Counted from the stretch's first letter, positions 21,833 through 34,922 are shown. The stretch: 64,000 nucleotides of DNA from Cloeon dipterum (GCF_949628265.1 NC_088790.1:28710545-28774544), one strand, 5' to 3'. Translations and numbers: made by a program. Notes: generated by a model not told the origin, from the letters alone.

Positions 21833-22818
21833 TCACTTTTTAAGTACCTTGACGCCATTTTGGCTGATCTTCAGCATTCTGCCAGAAGTGGTGTCAAAAC
21901 TACAACAAAGCAGTAGTTGTAATAACCTCAAGAGATATTCTCCAGGATTGAATTACCTCTGCGCCAAATCCGCTCCAACAACGTCATGGATTTGGTATTT
22001 TGTGCCGAGAACGACAGTCTTCTCCAGAGGCCTCCCCAGCAATTCCTTAAATTTCAAATAATAATTTAACTTCTCTGCATTTTAAAAAAGGTTTTTTGAG
22101 TACCATACCCTTTCCAATACTTGGTTGTATTTTCCCTTCTTGATCAGTGCCAGGACGGTCTTGCGTCCTTTCGTGAAGGCTCTGATGAAGTTTCCAGCGT
22201 TTGGGAAGGACAGGCTGTAGGTTTTGGCGTCCTTCAACACCAGGTAACCAAAGTGCATCAGCTCCCTGAAATGATTTACTTTAAAATCCACTTCATAATT
22301 CGATAAAACGGCTCACTTGGCTTCGGTTTTCGATACAATCGACTCCAGTCTTGTTTTCTCGATCTCAATCAGACCCAAAGGTATAATTTTTCCTAAATAC
22401 TTCGCAACGGTTTTGTTTCCAGGGTAGCAAACATTGGCAGTTTTAAGCATGTCCTCGGCCAAAATTACAGCTCTGGACTGCAAATCGATGCCCAGTTGGA
22501 AAACGCAGATCACACCATTGCTCCGTAACGAATTCTGAAATTTAATTATTTAAGAATTTCGGTTTTAGGGTTTAAATTTAAATCTAATTTTACCATTTCC
22601 CGGTCAACGATAGTCCGTGATGGAACCAAGTCGTACACTTGATGGATCATCACCACGGCGGGAATTTTGTTTGAAAACCGTAAAATGGGAAAATCTTTCC
22701 CAATCGAAATCAGGGCCTCCAGAGTTTTGCATGATGACAATGACTTGGGAATTTTTATCAGAGGTTCGTCGGCTTCGTTGCTGTTTTCTGCTCCTGGCTC
22801 ATGATGTCTTTTGCTCAT
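21833..22818 (-). CDS. STK19: STK19 homologue (winged-helix protein of transcription-coupled repair)
   Basis: Five exons (22818-22594, 22534-22317, 22265-22109, 22045-21957, 21899-21833) keep phase and give about 251 residues, close to the 254 of the human winged-helix form. Recognisable blocks are IPAVVMIHQVYDLVPSRTIVDREMNSLRSNGVICVFQLG, MHFGYLVLKDAKTYSLSFPNAGNFIRAFTKGRKTVLALIKKGKYNQVL, LGTKYQIHDVVGADLAQR and a TTSGRMLKI tail. STK19 was once called a kinase, but it is built from winged-helix domains and acts at stalled RNA polymerase II in nucleotide excision repair. There are no kinase motifs here. The ATG follows directly after a CAG acceptor, so a non-coding leader exon is likely near 23081-23140. 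It is head to head with the gene at 23634. Confidence 0.85.
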
Positions 22819-23622
22819 CTGCAATGAAAACGACCTCATTAATAATATTATTAAAAGAAGTCGAAATTTAAGCACAAAATTATTACTGACTTTAGTACAA
22901 AATATGTAAACACCAATTTTACGCAAGTGTGACAAATTCTTAGTATCTAAATAATTATCTGACCCTCTATTCTTCGTGTTCTTCACATCAAAATACGAAT
23001 TTAAGTCCAGATCGCGACCTGATCGCGACTCCCAGCTCCCAGCAGGCCAGGAATCCAGTTTTTGTTTACGTTTGATCTTCACCAAACATGAGGATTGAAG
23101 CTGCTCGCCATTATTAATTTCCCAATGCAGATTTCTCACATGTGAGATTTAAACGCAGAGATTTTTAAATATTGGCGTTATATGCGTTATGTATAATTAT
23201 CAAGTCTCCTGATGATTTTTAACCCCTTCGAGCTGCTTCCAGCTGGCGCAGCTGACTGAGAGGCCCATACACTTATTCTGAATTCTGATTGGTCGAGAGC
23301 GGGAGGTGTGCAACAGGTTTTTATAGTGGGGCGATTTGATTGGTGCAGCGGCCAAAGAACGCGGGATTCTGCAGTGCGGTCTTGTAAGGTCAGCTTTTCA
23401 ATGTTATTGTTGGGAAAAGAAGAACCAGAAAACTGCCAGAGAAGACAAAAATGGGCTCTAATGCCCCGAAAACAGTTTGATTTTGATTGTTAGCTGAAGC
23501 GTTGTCGTTTTTCGCGACTGTGGGAGTGTCGTTTCTGTAAGTTCTGTCGGAAACAGCTGACAAATAATGCATGGGTCGATTTATGGATGCGATTTTATGT
23601 TTGTTTATATTGCCTTTTACAG
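22819..23622. promoter_or_regulatory. Probable shared promoter of STK19 and the FIRRM-like gene
   Basis: The two genes diverge from this segment, which has no TATA box. On the plus side a leader exon ends at 23383 (GTAAGG) or 23388 (GTCAGC) and is spliced to 23623. On the minus side a donor GTGAAG near 23081 could join a leader to the STK19 start exon. Confidence 0.45.
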
Positions 23623-23633
23623 GTTTATCAAGA

Positions 23634-26600
23634 ATGTCGCAACTGCAGTCGTCTCTAGATGTCGACCTGGAGCGACTGCCGAGCCTCTCGAAGGAGCAGA
23701 TTAAGGAATACCTAGCGAACAGACTTCCCTTTTTGAAGATATCCTTTTCTCTAAATTATATTTTATTTATATATTGCTTTTATATTCAGCGTTGCAATGG
23801 TTTTCCTTGACCTTAAATGATTACGAGTGCATGAAAAGTTCCTCTGCTAATCCAGGAGATGCTGTCACGGCCAGCTGCATTCTCTTCACTCACTGTCTTC
23901 CGGTTTTTGACAACATTTCTGAAGCAGAAAAGAATTTCCTGTCGCCCGTTCTGCCACTATTTAGTAAACTTTCTACTGAGGTACAAAATGTGAAACCTGA
24001 CAGCATATTAAAGTAATGAATTAAATTCTGTTTAGATATTTACCAACATAGAAAATCAGCTGCAAATCAGGGAATTGAATGTAGATGATGGCTTGCTGCA
24101 AGTAAAATAATCAACTTTTAATAAGAATGGCTTGGATTAAAACTCAAATACGCAGGTGCCTGGTATCCTTGCCCAATGCATCAATTCTTGCATCCATTTT
24201 TACGTCAGCTTGGAAGGACTGCAGCCTTTAGACCTGAAATCTTTCAAAGACAGTTTGTTCCAAGCTGTTGTCAACTTGCTGGAACACTACAGCAACAGGT
24301 AGAGTTTCATATCTTAAAAATTGCGTGGTTTAAAATTCTGTTTGCAGCAAAAGGTTTCTAAATACGAGCTCTGCTGAGGTCTTGATCGATCTTTCAAGAG
24401 AAGTTTCAGCAGTCCTGTCGAGTCTGATTGTTTTGTTCAAGGATAAAGTTAATTTCGATGAAACGGAAAGAAATCAAGAGGCAGACCACATTTTTGCTAA
24501 GAGTAATTTTTTAGTTTGGAGTTATTTTCTGTACTAATTGCATCTGCTGCAGCCATTGATTTTTTCTTCGACGTCAGCCGTTTTGCTCAGCAGGCCGAGC
24601 TAGCCCTGCCGTTGCTGGCAAAAAGTTGGAGAGTTTACCACAGTTTAATCGCATTTGTGAGGAGGAACGCAATTCCAATTGACTTTGAAGTGATTCGTCC
24701 TGCTATTTATTTAAGCGAGCAAGTTTTGCAATATGCAGAAATCTCTCTTGACGAGGTAATTTGCATTCTTTTCCTCTGGATCCAAAGGAGATATTATTTT
24801 ATTTATGCGAAATTATAAAAAAAATTATTAAAACCACAATCTTATCTTCATGTTAAATAATTCCAAATTCACGGGTATGGTTATTTATTACTTTCCAGCA
24901 CATACAAATATTTATTTTCTATTTACAGACGGTTCCTGATAATGGTGCTGAGCGGCTCGTGAAATTTGCTGTGTTTCTTCTACAAATTTTAAACACAATG
25001 ACTGGAGGCAACATTGAATCAAGGCTGGTATCCCGCCTGCGAGACGTTTTTAAGCTCATTCTATCCCTTCAAAGGTATTAATTCCCATTTTGTACTGTAA
25101 CAGATTTAAAACTAATTTTCGCAGATGGTCAGAGCCAGTTTTACAAACAAGGGAGGCTGCGGTTACCAATCGACAAAAGATGGTTAGTCAGGAAATCGTT
25201 GCCCGAGTTAAACTCATGGTTGAAAATTTTCTAGACAAACCTGACTTTCCAGAGGTAGGGTTTCCGTTGTCTTCAGAGGAAATGTTTTATTGAATTATTT
25301 TCTTCAGTGGCTGTTTGACTTGAGATTTGAGGATGAACCAGTCCAAGAATTAATGCTGGTAGCCACCGTTTTAGAAGAGGTGGGGATGAAATGTTCTAAT
25401 GAAACAAGCAGAATCCTCTGGATTAATTATTCAAGAGATGTTAACATCTTGAGCACACTCTTCCGCTTGATTGATAAATGTAAGTACCAACAAAAACAAA
25501 TCAGCCCAAGGGGTTTCTTATCATGAAGTTAAATTATTTATTAATTTAATTCCAGGTCCTCTGTCCCTGTCCAACTTAGACAGCGGCATCTACGACTCCT
25601 GCCTCTCCTCCGGCTGTCTCTTCCTGGTGTCCTTGGACGCCGAGGAATTCATCGTGGCCGAAAAAACGCTGCTGCAAACCCTGTGCGGCTCGTGGGGAAC
25701 GGCGTGGCCGTGGCTGCTGGCGTCCGACCTGTGGGTGTGTCTGACCAAGAGCAGCAATTCCACGCAACTGTGTTTGGAGCATGTGTCCACGCTGCGTTTG
25801 CTTTCCGAACAGATGCCTGTTGGGCCTCAGAGGCGGGTGGTCACCTCCCTTTGCCAGCGGCTGACTGACGTCATGGCCCAATTCCCTGGGAATGGGGAGG
25901 TCGAGTCAGGCGAGCCGCTGATGGACTCTAAAGTGGACCAGGTCAAAGCCCAGATTGAAGAGTTTCTTGAGCGGCCCTCAGAGGTGTCTTTTCGGCAGTG
26001 TTTGGATGCTGTGGACCTGATGGGCCGCAAGAATGTCAGGGTAGAGTTGCTGGAGGTGCTGCTGCGTCTGCTACCCTTCTGCCACGACTTGGATGAGCTT
26101 TCCGAGTGCATGGGTCTCAAGGTCAGTGTTTCCTTAATTATTCCTGCTTATTTGGTGGTTTCATAAAAAAGTATGGTATTTTTTGGTATTAAAAAGGAAA
26201 CTAAAATTTATAAATGGCAATGAAATGTCCAACTTATTGAATTATGAATCATTTCACCCTTAAATCTCAAAAACAAAATTATAATTCGTTAATTGATATT
26301 TAATTTTTTTCTCCTCACCATCTTAAATAATAGGTGTTGGCTACCTGCGTGCACTACACTCCTCTCCTGGACGCGCGGGCCCTGGACACCCTGCTGACGA
26401 ACGTGCCTTTCTTCTGCTCGCCGGCCCTGCGGGTGGCGTCGCTCGAGTTGCTCTGGCGGCTGAGCAGCAGGAGACTGGACGCGTCCTCCGTCGTGCGGCT
26501 GGTGTCCGAGGCGTTCAACGACCTGCTGCAGCACCACAGCGTCGTCGTGCGCAAGGCGGCCCTGCAGACGTTCGTCACGTTCGCGCAGTGCTCGCCGCAC

Positions 26601-28392
26601 GAGGACGTCGTCCCAATGGCAGTGGCCAACAACAAGGCCCTCCAGCTCACCGTGTCCGCCTTCATCCAGAAGCAGGTAGGCAGAGTTTTTATTTACACTG
26701 GAAAAAATCCCCGAAATTGTTGCAAGAAAGCAGAAAACTACTCTAAAATCGTTTCTGCGCTTAATTTTTTCTTGACTTTGGGGAAAAATTTATAAAATTT
26801 ACGAACACCTGGAAAAAGTAGGTTAATTTTTCCTAGTTTTTGAAAGAAGATAAAAATTACAATTATAATTTTTCTGATGCAGCCTTTTGGATGTCTGCTC
26901 TAACAATTTCAGCAAACCATTAATTTAGAAAAAAATCAGCAAATTAACCTTTTTAAAACTTTGAATTTCCTTTTTCACTGTTAAAATTGTCAGAAATGTG
27001 TATGTTAAAATGCCCTAAATTGTTATCTCTAGCTCAAGTACTAGTTTTTTTTTTTCGTGGGATAATTGCAGGTGAGTGACAATTACGGCGTCGACGAGGA
27101 AATGCGGCGGCTGTCCAAAATCGAGTGGGCCCCCTGTGACGAAATGAGAGTCGAGAAAATCGCTGGACTTCGCTTTAAGCCAAATGAACAAGATACCCCG
27201 CCGCGTCTGCGGACGCCCTCCCCGGAAAATACCCTTAGCCAGGTTAGTGTCTTTCACTATAATAGAGGAAAATACGGAAGTTTTACAAAAAATGCAATCT
27301 TTTTTTGGAAATTTTAGGGATTTTTTTTTTAAATGCAGTGCAGTCATAAATTTATACCAGTTTCTTGCAGGCAATGTTTGCACTTAAAACTAATTTTCTA
27401 ATTATTTGCTCATGACCTAGACTTGAAAAATTGTCAGAGAGAAAATTTTGGTGATAATGATGCAGAAAATTGCAATTTAAAAAAATCACAGTACATAGAG
27501 GAAATATTTACTATTCTGACTACAAATTTTAGATTTCCACAGGGGAAAAATGGGAAAAATTCATTTCTCGCGCAAGAAATTTTTAAAATTTGAGTGGCAA
27601 CACCAGTGGTGAAATAACTGGGTGGTAAGCTAATGCAATCCTGAGAAATTTTATTAATAAAATTCTAATATATCATCCTCTTCTGAATGGTTAAATGTCT
27701 AAGAAAGATTTTCATTGGGTTCGCTGTCAACAAGCTTGATCAAATGAACACTTAATTAATGTCATCGGTCAAGGTCAAAGGTCATTACAAGACATTTTTC
27801 GTGATACTAAATTAATAATCCTCTTTTTTAAATCTATAAAGCCACTCTTAAATTGTCCTCAGGCACGTGTGGACTATTGTGAAAATTTTAAACTTATTTT
27901 CGCTTACATTTTTGAAAGATTAAAATTTGAAACTTGAAAAAAATCATACTTTTTTGCAAATATTTTCCTTATTAAAAATCAAGGTACCTTACTGAACTGA
28001 ATGGGGTTAACCCATCCTCCACACCTAACTCAAAATAATTTAACTCCCTTTAAAATAATTATCCTCCTGAATAATTCATATTTTTCACTTAATTTTTATA
28101 TATCAATATTTTTAGTTTTAATTATATGAAATTAATCTACGCCTTTCTCGGATGAAGCAAATTAAATAATTTGAGGATTTTGTGATTTTTCCAGATGAGT
28201 ATTGGCAGTGCGATCTTTTCCTCGGGGTCACCGGAAGAAAACTCGGCGTGCGACACGCAAGTGGCGGAGCTGACTTCCTTTATTGATTCGTTAGTGAAGG
28301 AATTGAAACACGAAAAACTCAGTGCCAAAAACAAAAAGGAAATCAAAAAATCCGTCGTTAAGTTGCAAGGACTGTTAGACGACACATTTTAA
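23634..28392 (+). CDS. Large helical-repeat protein, probable FIRRM (C1orf112) homologue
   Basis: Thirteen coding exons keep frame: 23634-23738, 23825-23980, 24036-24101, 24156-24298, 24348-24502, 24553-24755, 24929-25074, 25125-25254, 25308-25479, 25556-26121, 26334-26675, 27072-27242 and 28195-28392. They give about 850 residues, close to human FIRRM (853). The protein is all alpha-helical, HEAT-like, with a conserved-looking centre (WPWLLASDLWVCLTKSS, LCLEHVSTLRLL) and a coiled C-terminus. FIRRM works with FIGNL1 to remove RAD51 in the nucleus. I assign the family from length, helical layout and remembered resemblance only; another HEAT-repeat protein is possible. The first intron is an AT-AC U12-type intron. 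Exon 11 is notably GC-rich. Exon 13 could hold a separate start (ATG 28195), but its frame joins exon 12. Confidence 0.65.
23739..23824 (+). other. U12-type AT-AC intron
   Basis: The intron starts ATATCCTTTTC and ends ATTAC. The sequence TTTTCCTTGAC, the U12 branch-site consensus, has its branch adenine about a dozen bases before the end. The flanking exons join in frame (...RLPFLK | ECMKSSS...), and no GT-AG alternative keeps the frame. Confidence 0.9.
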
Positions 28393-28958
28393 CACATGAT
28401 GAAATAATTAAAAACAAACATTCCATTCAAGTCCGTGATTTCTTTCGTGAATGAAACCCATAAAAGGTGATTTGAAAGGTGGCGGGCTGCGTGTTTGCTG
28501 CTGTTACGGCTCTCCCCTCCCCGGGCAGGAGCATCCAGCTTTTTTGCCGTGTATTATTAACCATCAGCCGTTCGTGTTAGTAGTTACGTTAATTCCAGCG
28601 AACGAGAATGACGTGTTGAGAGCAAATGAGTCAACAACAGCACAAGTCGATTTCTACTCGCAGTCAGGTACCATATAATTTCACTTGTCTCGTGGTCTGA
28701 ATATTCATAAAAATAGGCAACGCGGAACTCACGATTTGTTTAAACAGAATAACAATAACAAATAATTTTTATTAGAGTTATGTATGGTATTTTTTTGCTT
28801 TGGCGCCTAACGCTGTGCTCTGCTTTATCAGTTTTTCAACGGACGCTCCCGTTCCGAGCTGATAAGCCCTTTGGTTAATCATTCAACAGGTATTTGGTTC
28901 GTTACGGCGCGTCGCAGTCAGTTAGGACAGTTAACGCCTAGCTAGCTTCTTGGCAGTC
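28393..28958. promoter_or_regulatory. Intergenic segment and rhomboid promoter
   Basis: It holds the 3' end of the FIRRM-like gene and the start region of the rhomboid gene. No TATA box is clear, and no other gene is recognised. Confidence 0.4.
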
Positions 28959-31792
28959 ATGAGCCACCCCGACGTCGAGCTCCAGAGGCTCAACGACCGG
29001 CTGTCCATACCTGGACAGACCAATGGACGGCAGCTCCAAAGACTGGACACTCAGACGGCGGATCCAGCTGCAAGTCACTTTTTATTTATAAAAAAATTAC
29101 GGTGACAGTGATAGAGGAAGGAAATTAATTTTTGTCTAAATTTTCAGCATTGGAAAAGAGTTTTCAACAAGGTGAGTCAATAATTTTCTTATCCTCCTTG
29201 AAGAGGAAATATAAAAATTTGTAATATATTTTTATGGAAGCGGTTGGACTTAATCCTTATCAGAGATAAAGGCTTGGCCTTGTGTGCCAATATATCTGAT
29301 TTTTTTAATATTTTTTTGAATATTTTTAAGTACGATTTGGATGCCGACGGCTATTTATCCCTGGCGGAAATGAAAGAAATGCTGCTGGCGGCCGACTACG
29401 CTGCCGACCTGCCGCAGGACGCCGTTCGCCAAATCGTCGCCCTGGCCGACGAAAACAACGACGGCCGACTGAATTTCAAGGAGTTCATGAAATTGGTATA
29501 ATTCCATTCGACACACTCGGCCGCAATTCCTATTATAAAAATTCCTCAATAGGTTCATAGCGAGGCGATTCCCAGGGGCGTTTTGTCGCGGCTGCTGCAC
29601 GGCTACGTCCACAATTTGATCGTTCCCAGGGTGTTGCCGCACGACGTCCCTGACGGAGAGTACGAGGAAGCCTACTCCTGCTGTCCGCCTCCGATCGCCA
29701 TGCTTGTTGTAGCTTTAATTGTGGTAATTGCGATGATTTGTGTAACCATTTTACACAACATATTTTTATAGAGCCACTTTTTTTGTTGAAATTTTTCCTA
29801 TTTTTTAATCTGTGATAAATAAATCTATTTTACTTTATTTTCAAAATCGCGTAATTTTAATACTTACAAAAGAATAAGTCTTATTTTTGTTTTTTGTCCA
29901 CATTTTTTCAACAAAGAAAATTATCTAATCATTGCCAATCAGTGCATAGATGACGTCACAATTTTCTGGCTGTCTCTTTATCCAGCAGCCAGTTTAATAA
30001 AAAAATCCTATTATAAGACAATTTTTTCCCAGATGACGATTTTCCTGATCGACGTGACGTCAACCAAGGACCCATACAGCGTCAACGGCCCACTTTCCTC
30101 GGTGCTAATTTACAACCCGCACAAAAGACATGAAGCTTGGCGCTTTCTCACCTACATGTTCGTTCACGTCGGGTAAACTTTGGAAACTTTTATATCCCCA
30201 GGCGCATTTTTAATAAAATAAATTTGTACAGGGCGATGCACCTGATCGTGAACATGGTGGTGCTGCTGATGCTGGGCATCCCGCTGGAAATGGTGCACCA
30301 CTGGTGGCGCGTGCTGATCGTCTACCTTGCTGGCGTGGTGGCCGGCTCTCTCGGAACCTCCGTCACCGACCCCTACGTCTATTTGGCTGGCGCCTCCGGC
30401 GGCGTCTATGCCATCATCACCGCCCACCTGGCCACTATTATCATGGTGTGCACCACTTGTTGCTTTCTCATTCCTAGTATTTTTTCATGAGAAAATCTTA
30501 TCTTTTAGATAAGGCTTGCAATTTTTTGTTGATGTATTACATCAAATTTTTTTCTAACAAGGAAATTCTTTTTAATTTTTGGTAAAATTATTAAGTTTGT
30601 GTAGTGTCTAGAGCGTCCATCAAGCTGGGAAATATTTGGGCACCCGGGAATACCTGAAATCGTTTTTTTGTGACAGGAATCCTGAGAGGGTTTTGCCAAT
30701 TAATAAATGCGCAAAAATACCAGCAGGAAATATCCACCAGTTTTGGTTATTTCCGCATTTTCAGAATTTAAATGTCCCATTTTGCGTCTATAGAGTAAAA
30801 ATTTACGTTGAGTGTTAAAATTTTTGATATTTTGGTAAAATCAGAATATTTTTTACTGTTTTGTAAAAATCCCTTCTTTGGTAATCCATCGAGCGAATTT
30901 TTTATCTTGAATTAAAATTAACGTTTTTTGGGAAAAAGAGCAAAATTGCAGAAAAACGCAATGCGGTGGATTTTTCCCGGAAAAATGCGGATTTTGGTGA
31001 ACCCTGATCCAAATGGTAAAATTTGGTAGCATGTACCAGGGAAGAATAGGCGCGAACTAGATTTTTTCATTTTGCGTGCGTGTTAATTACTTACAATTAG
31101 TGCGTAGAGCAAGAGAAAAAATGTTTTTTTTTTAATATAAAATTTAAATTGGACACCTTTTACTCCAAAATTAAAAACTTTGAGACATTAGATTGACCAG
31201 GATTTCCTGAGAAGGGTTTTTCACGTTTTGGGTTTTCCCTAAGAAATAAGAAAATTTTCCCACGAACCCGGGAAGTAATTTTTGGGGTAAAGATGGGTAA
31301 ATAATAATCCCAATCTAAGAGATATTACTTTTGAGAAAAAAATAATTGTATTAAAAATCACCTTTAAATTAATTAATTTATGTTCATTATCAATTTCAGA
31401 ACTGGTCAGAAATGTCCTTTGCAATTTACCAGCTAGTTGTGTTCACCCTCCTGATCGGCTTTGACGTCGGCACCGCAATATATCAAAGATACGTCTCCAA
31501 GGTCGAAACAAACGTGAGTCTGGTCATCTAATTGTAAGAGACAAAAATCCAGCTGAATTATTTTTTACTGTCCTAGGTTGGCTACATGGCGCACTTCGGC
31601 GGCGCGCTTGCTGGTCTGCTCGTCGGCATCTACGTGCTGCGCAACCTGAACAAAAAGCCGTGGGAGAAGAAAATCTGGTGGGCCAGCCTGGCAGTGTTCA
31701 CCGTTCTCATCGGCATCACGATCGTGTGGAACATCGCCTTCCCCGAATATTTCCCAATGCCTGTCTACAATGCTCTGGACATGGAGCCGTAA
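28959..31792 (+). CDS. rho-4: Rhomboid-4-like intramembrane serine protease with EF-hands
   Basis: Eight exons (28959-29069, 29148-29171, 29331-29495, 29553-29723, 30033-30172, 30232-30445, 31400-31513, 31577-31792) encode about 384 residues. Exon 2 is a 24-base micro-exon (HWKRVFNK). Residues 46-100 hold two EF-hands (DLDADGYLSLAE and DENNDGRLNFKE). A first membrane segment lies near 145-165, and the rhomboid domain has HLIVN (207-211), catalytic Ser259 in GASGG and His319 in AHFGG. Rhomboids cut membrane proteins inside the bilayer. Calcium-binding N-termini are typical of Drosophila rhomboid-4 and vertebrate RHBDL3, so a calcium-controlled protease in the secretory pathway or plasma membrane is expected. 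Intron 1 starts GC rather than GT. The stop is only 204 bases from that of the convergent TRMT11 gene. Polyadenylation signal at 31938-31943. Confidence 0.9.
30690..31013. mobile_element. hAT-like MITE, copy 4, in a rhomboid intron
   Basis: The left end (GAGGGTTTTGCCAATTAATAA then ATGCGCAAAAATACC) and the right end (GGTGAACCCTG) match the family at 6544 and 11296. It lies within intron 6 of the rhomboid gene and has no coding sequence. Confidence 0.7.
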
Positions 31793-31996
31793 TCAGCCTT
31801 TAAACAAATTACTTGCGTGCCTTTCTATGCTGCCTATTACGCTACATTTGCAGGGGAATGTGTCATATCTCAAACTAAAATAATTATTTTCCGAGATCAA
31901 ACTTTCATTATTTTGTGTATATACAATATTAGAGGAAAATAAAACAATGAAACAAATAAAGATCTCTTAAGTAATACACGTTGTTTGACTGCTTTC

Positions 31997-34922
31997 TTAT
32001 TCCTTTTGTTCCTTGCCGCCAAAGTACCTGTGCCGGAATCTGGTCGTGCTCGTCAGCTCGGCCGGCGGCGTCTTCTCCTTGGTGACTGGCTCCTTCACCT
32101 TTTCCATGCACAGCAACAACCTGCTTGAGTGGCAGCTCAGAACTTGCTCGCAGTTGTAGATCAGCCGCAGACACTTGTGCTTCGGCAAACTCTTCTCCTC
32201 GTCGTACTCCTCCCTAAAATATTTTCAGGAAATTTATTTCATATTTTGATACAAAAACTTTATCTTTAATTCCTTTCAAAGGGAGCTGTGTTTTTCTTGG
32301 GTGGTAATTTTATTGGACCGATATAGAGACTTTACTTAAAAAAATATATTTCAAAATAATTTAAATATAATTAATATTTTAAAAATTCAGTATTAATTGA
32401 AATTCGGTCCAACAACTAATCGATCGAGGGGGAATTTTTCCAACCTTTGCTAAATATCCAAATTGAAGAAAAATTAAAAATTTCCCTTAATTTTTTGTTA
32501 AGTTTTTTAATTTCAAACTTCAAAACATACATTTGAAACAACGTAACGCATTCATATAAATTCAATTTCTATTAAAAATCCCTTTAAAGTAAAATTCTAA
32601 ATCAATGGCTACTTCAGACACTCAATTTTCAGTCTAATAGCTTTAAAATTTTGCCCTGAGAACATCTAAAAATTTAACCTTGGTTGATGGAAAACAAAAA
32701 TTATCTTTTTAACTGTTTCATCAATCATTTCTACAGGTCTCAGCCAGCCAGAAAATTGTTGGTTACATGGCAACCACCAGCCGTCAGTGAAAAAAGGTTA
32801 AAAATTAAAAAGGTGCAGGAGAAAAACAATGTCTTCCGTACCTTTGGTCGGAAAAAATGGAGAAAAAACGGAGAAAATGACCAGCCGCCGGGCAAAAAAA
32901 ATCAGCTTAACCGGTTGGCCAACCGCCGCCATAAATCTCACAGCTGAGACCTCTATTCAAATTTTAATGAGACGAAAAAATGATTTAACAAGTCATTTTT
33001 ACTGTTGAGATTTTTTTTAAAATTTAAAATATGCCTTTGAAAGTTTCCACATTAAATTTCCTGATGATTTTGTGCCTTTGAAACTCAAAAATTAATTTTC
33101 TCCTTGTCGTCATCTTATTTAAACCATAACAAAGGGTTATAAAATTCGATAAATTAACCACCACTTATACATAGCATTCCAATAATTTATATTTCAACTA
33201 ATTTTTCTTTCAAATTTAAAATTTGGAATCAGTTCCTTCTACAGACAATCAATTTTCAGTTTAACAGCCTTAAAATTTGGCCTTGAGAACATCAGACAGT
33301 TCAACAAATTTAAAATTAGCCTTAAAAAGATAATAAAAAAAATCAATTTAATTGGAAAATTGGCTTTTTAACTGTTTTAGCAATCATTTCAACACTTAAT
33401 TAATTCCCTTTTACCTGCAGATTGGAAGCCAGAAGACCAGTCTGCCTCCCATGCAGAGGTGGTTGGCGGCGAAATCGAGCAGGTCCCTCATCAGTTCTTG
33501 CAGGTCGTAGTCAACCTTTGCAGGAATGTGGTGCGGCAGGTGCTTTTCCGCGATCGGCTTGATGTCTGGACCGCGCCACGAGCCAACCTTGAACGTCGAT
33601 TCTCGCACACCATACGGAGCTGCGATTGAATAATATCGAGATGAGTTAAAGTTCATTTTCAGCAATCTAAAAAAATTACGATCAGTTAAAATCGCGTCGA
33701 AACGGACGTCCGGCCTCCAGAGCGGCCGTGCAAAGTCTGCCACAAGGACGCCCACGTATTTAGACGACAAATTGTACTGCTGCATGTTGCTTTTGATGCT
33801 TTCCCCTTTTTCCCTAACCTGTTGGAGAAAAATTAATAAAATTTTCTATACAGATTAAGCGCAAGGGCACAGGGCACCTTTTGATTTGGTCGGACTGGTC
33901 TCGATTTGCCGTGAATCATTAGAAAATCGATATCAGCACCACTAACATAGCCTCCAAATTGAGCTGCTGAGACTAATAACGAGCCTGGAATGAAAATTAT
34001 TATTTAAACATCTTCGATGCCAATTTTATACTTGCCGGAGCCGACGAATGGATCGTAAACTAAGCTTCCGGGCACAATTTTGGCCTGATTGGCCATCAAC
34101 AAGGAGAGCTGAGCGTCCATGCTCGTGTTTCCGAGAAAATGCCTCGTTTTGAGAGACAATTTTTGAATTAACGACCGCTGACCATCAGCAACCTGAAAAT
34201 ATAAATTATAAATCATGTTAATGATTTTAATTTAATGAATAATTACCCATCGGCCAAAGAACAGCTCATAAGGTTGATCAGGAATATTATTAGAGTCCTG
34301 TCCAAAATATTCAAGGAGGTAAAATGTCACGTCCGGGTCTTTCAGATTCACGTTTCCCTCAATGGGCAGGTAGCTAAAGGACTGGAAACGAAACTTTTAA
34401 TTTTAATTTTCCAGCAATAATTTTTTCACAAACCTCGATTCTTTCTACTTTTTCCTTCATAGAAAGCGATTTGCAGAAGGTCTCTACTGTCAATCGGAAC
34501 GATTTTTCAGGGACGAAATGCGGGTACATTCGTTCCTTTGGAGTTTGTTGGATGCTGAGGTGCAGCTCTTCATTAGTCTTGCCGTGACCCCACAGTTCCA
34601 GCACTGATCTCAGGGAAATGCACCGACTGGCCAGCAAATGCGCCTCTTTCTCACTTGGCAACTCAACGATGCAATACGGCTAAAATTTAAACTGTCAGAA
34701 TTTTTCTAAAAGGGATTTAACAAAATACTCACAACATCACTAATTTCAGTGTGGTAATTCACTTCAATATTGAATATAGACGCAACAGATTCAATATCCT
34801 GCAAAATTCATGATTAAAAATCCTTTCTTATTTTGTTTTAAAACAGAACTCACGGCGGCCCTAAAGTTAACGTGTTCCTGCGCGAACCAGAGAACGTATT
34901 TCACCTTGTCCGAACTTTCCAT
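31997..34922 (-). CDS. TRMT11: tRNA guanosine-2-N-methyltransferase TRMT11
   Basis: Nine exons (34922-34854, 34798-34733, 34679-34434, 34381-34247, 34192-34036, 33984-33878, 33818-33680, 33619-33415, 32213-31997) give about 446 residues, against 463 in human. The N-terminus (MESSDKVKYVLWFAQEHVNFR) is typical of Trm11 and leads into a THUMP-type RNA-binding region. The Rossmann-fold methyltransferase domain shows the SAM-binding DPFVGSGS (residues 219-226) and the catalytic DPPYG (306-310). With TRMT112 as partner it makes m2G10 in tRNA in the cytoplasm. The intron between exons 5 and 6 begins GCAAGT; the frame of the SAM motif (VGS|GSLL) proves this GC donor. TRMT11 is head to head with ARFRP1. 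Confidence 0.93.

Noticed and set aside
22594-23139. N-terminal extension of STK19 (open frame to 23139)
   Set aside because: The known family start MSKRHHEPGA follows a good acceptor at 22819, and the extension has no resemblance to the family.
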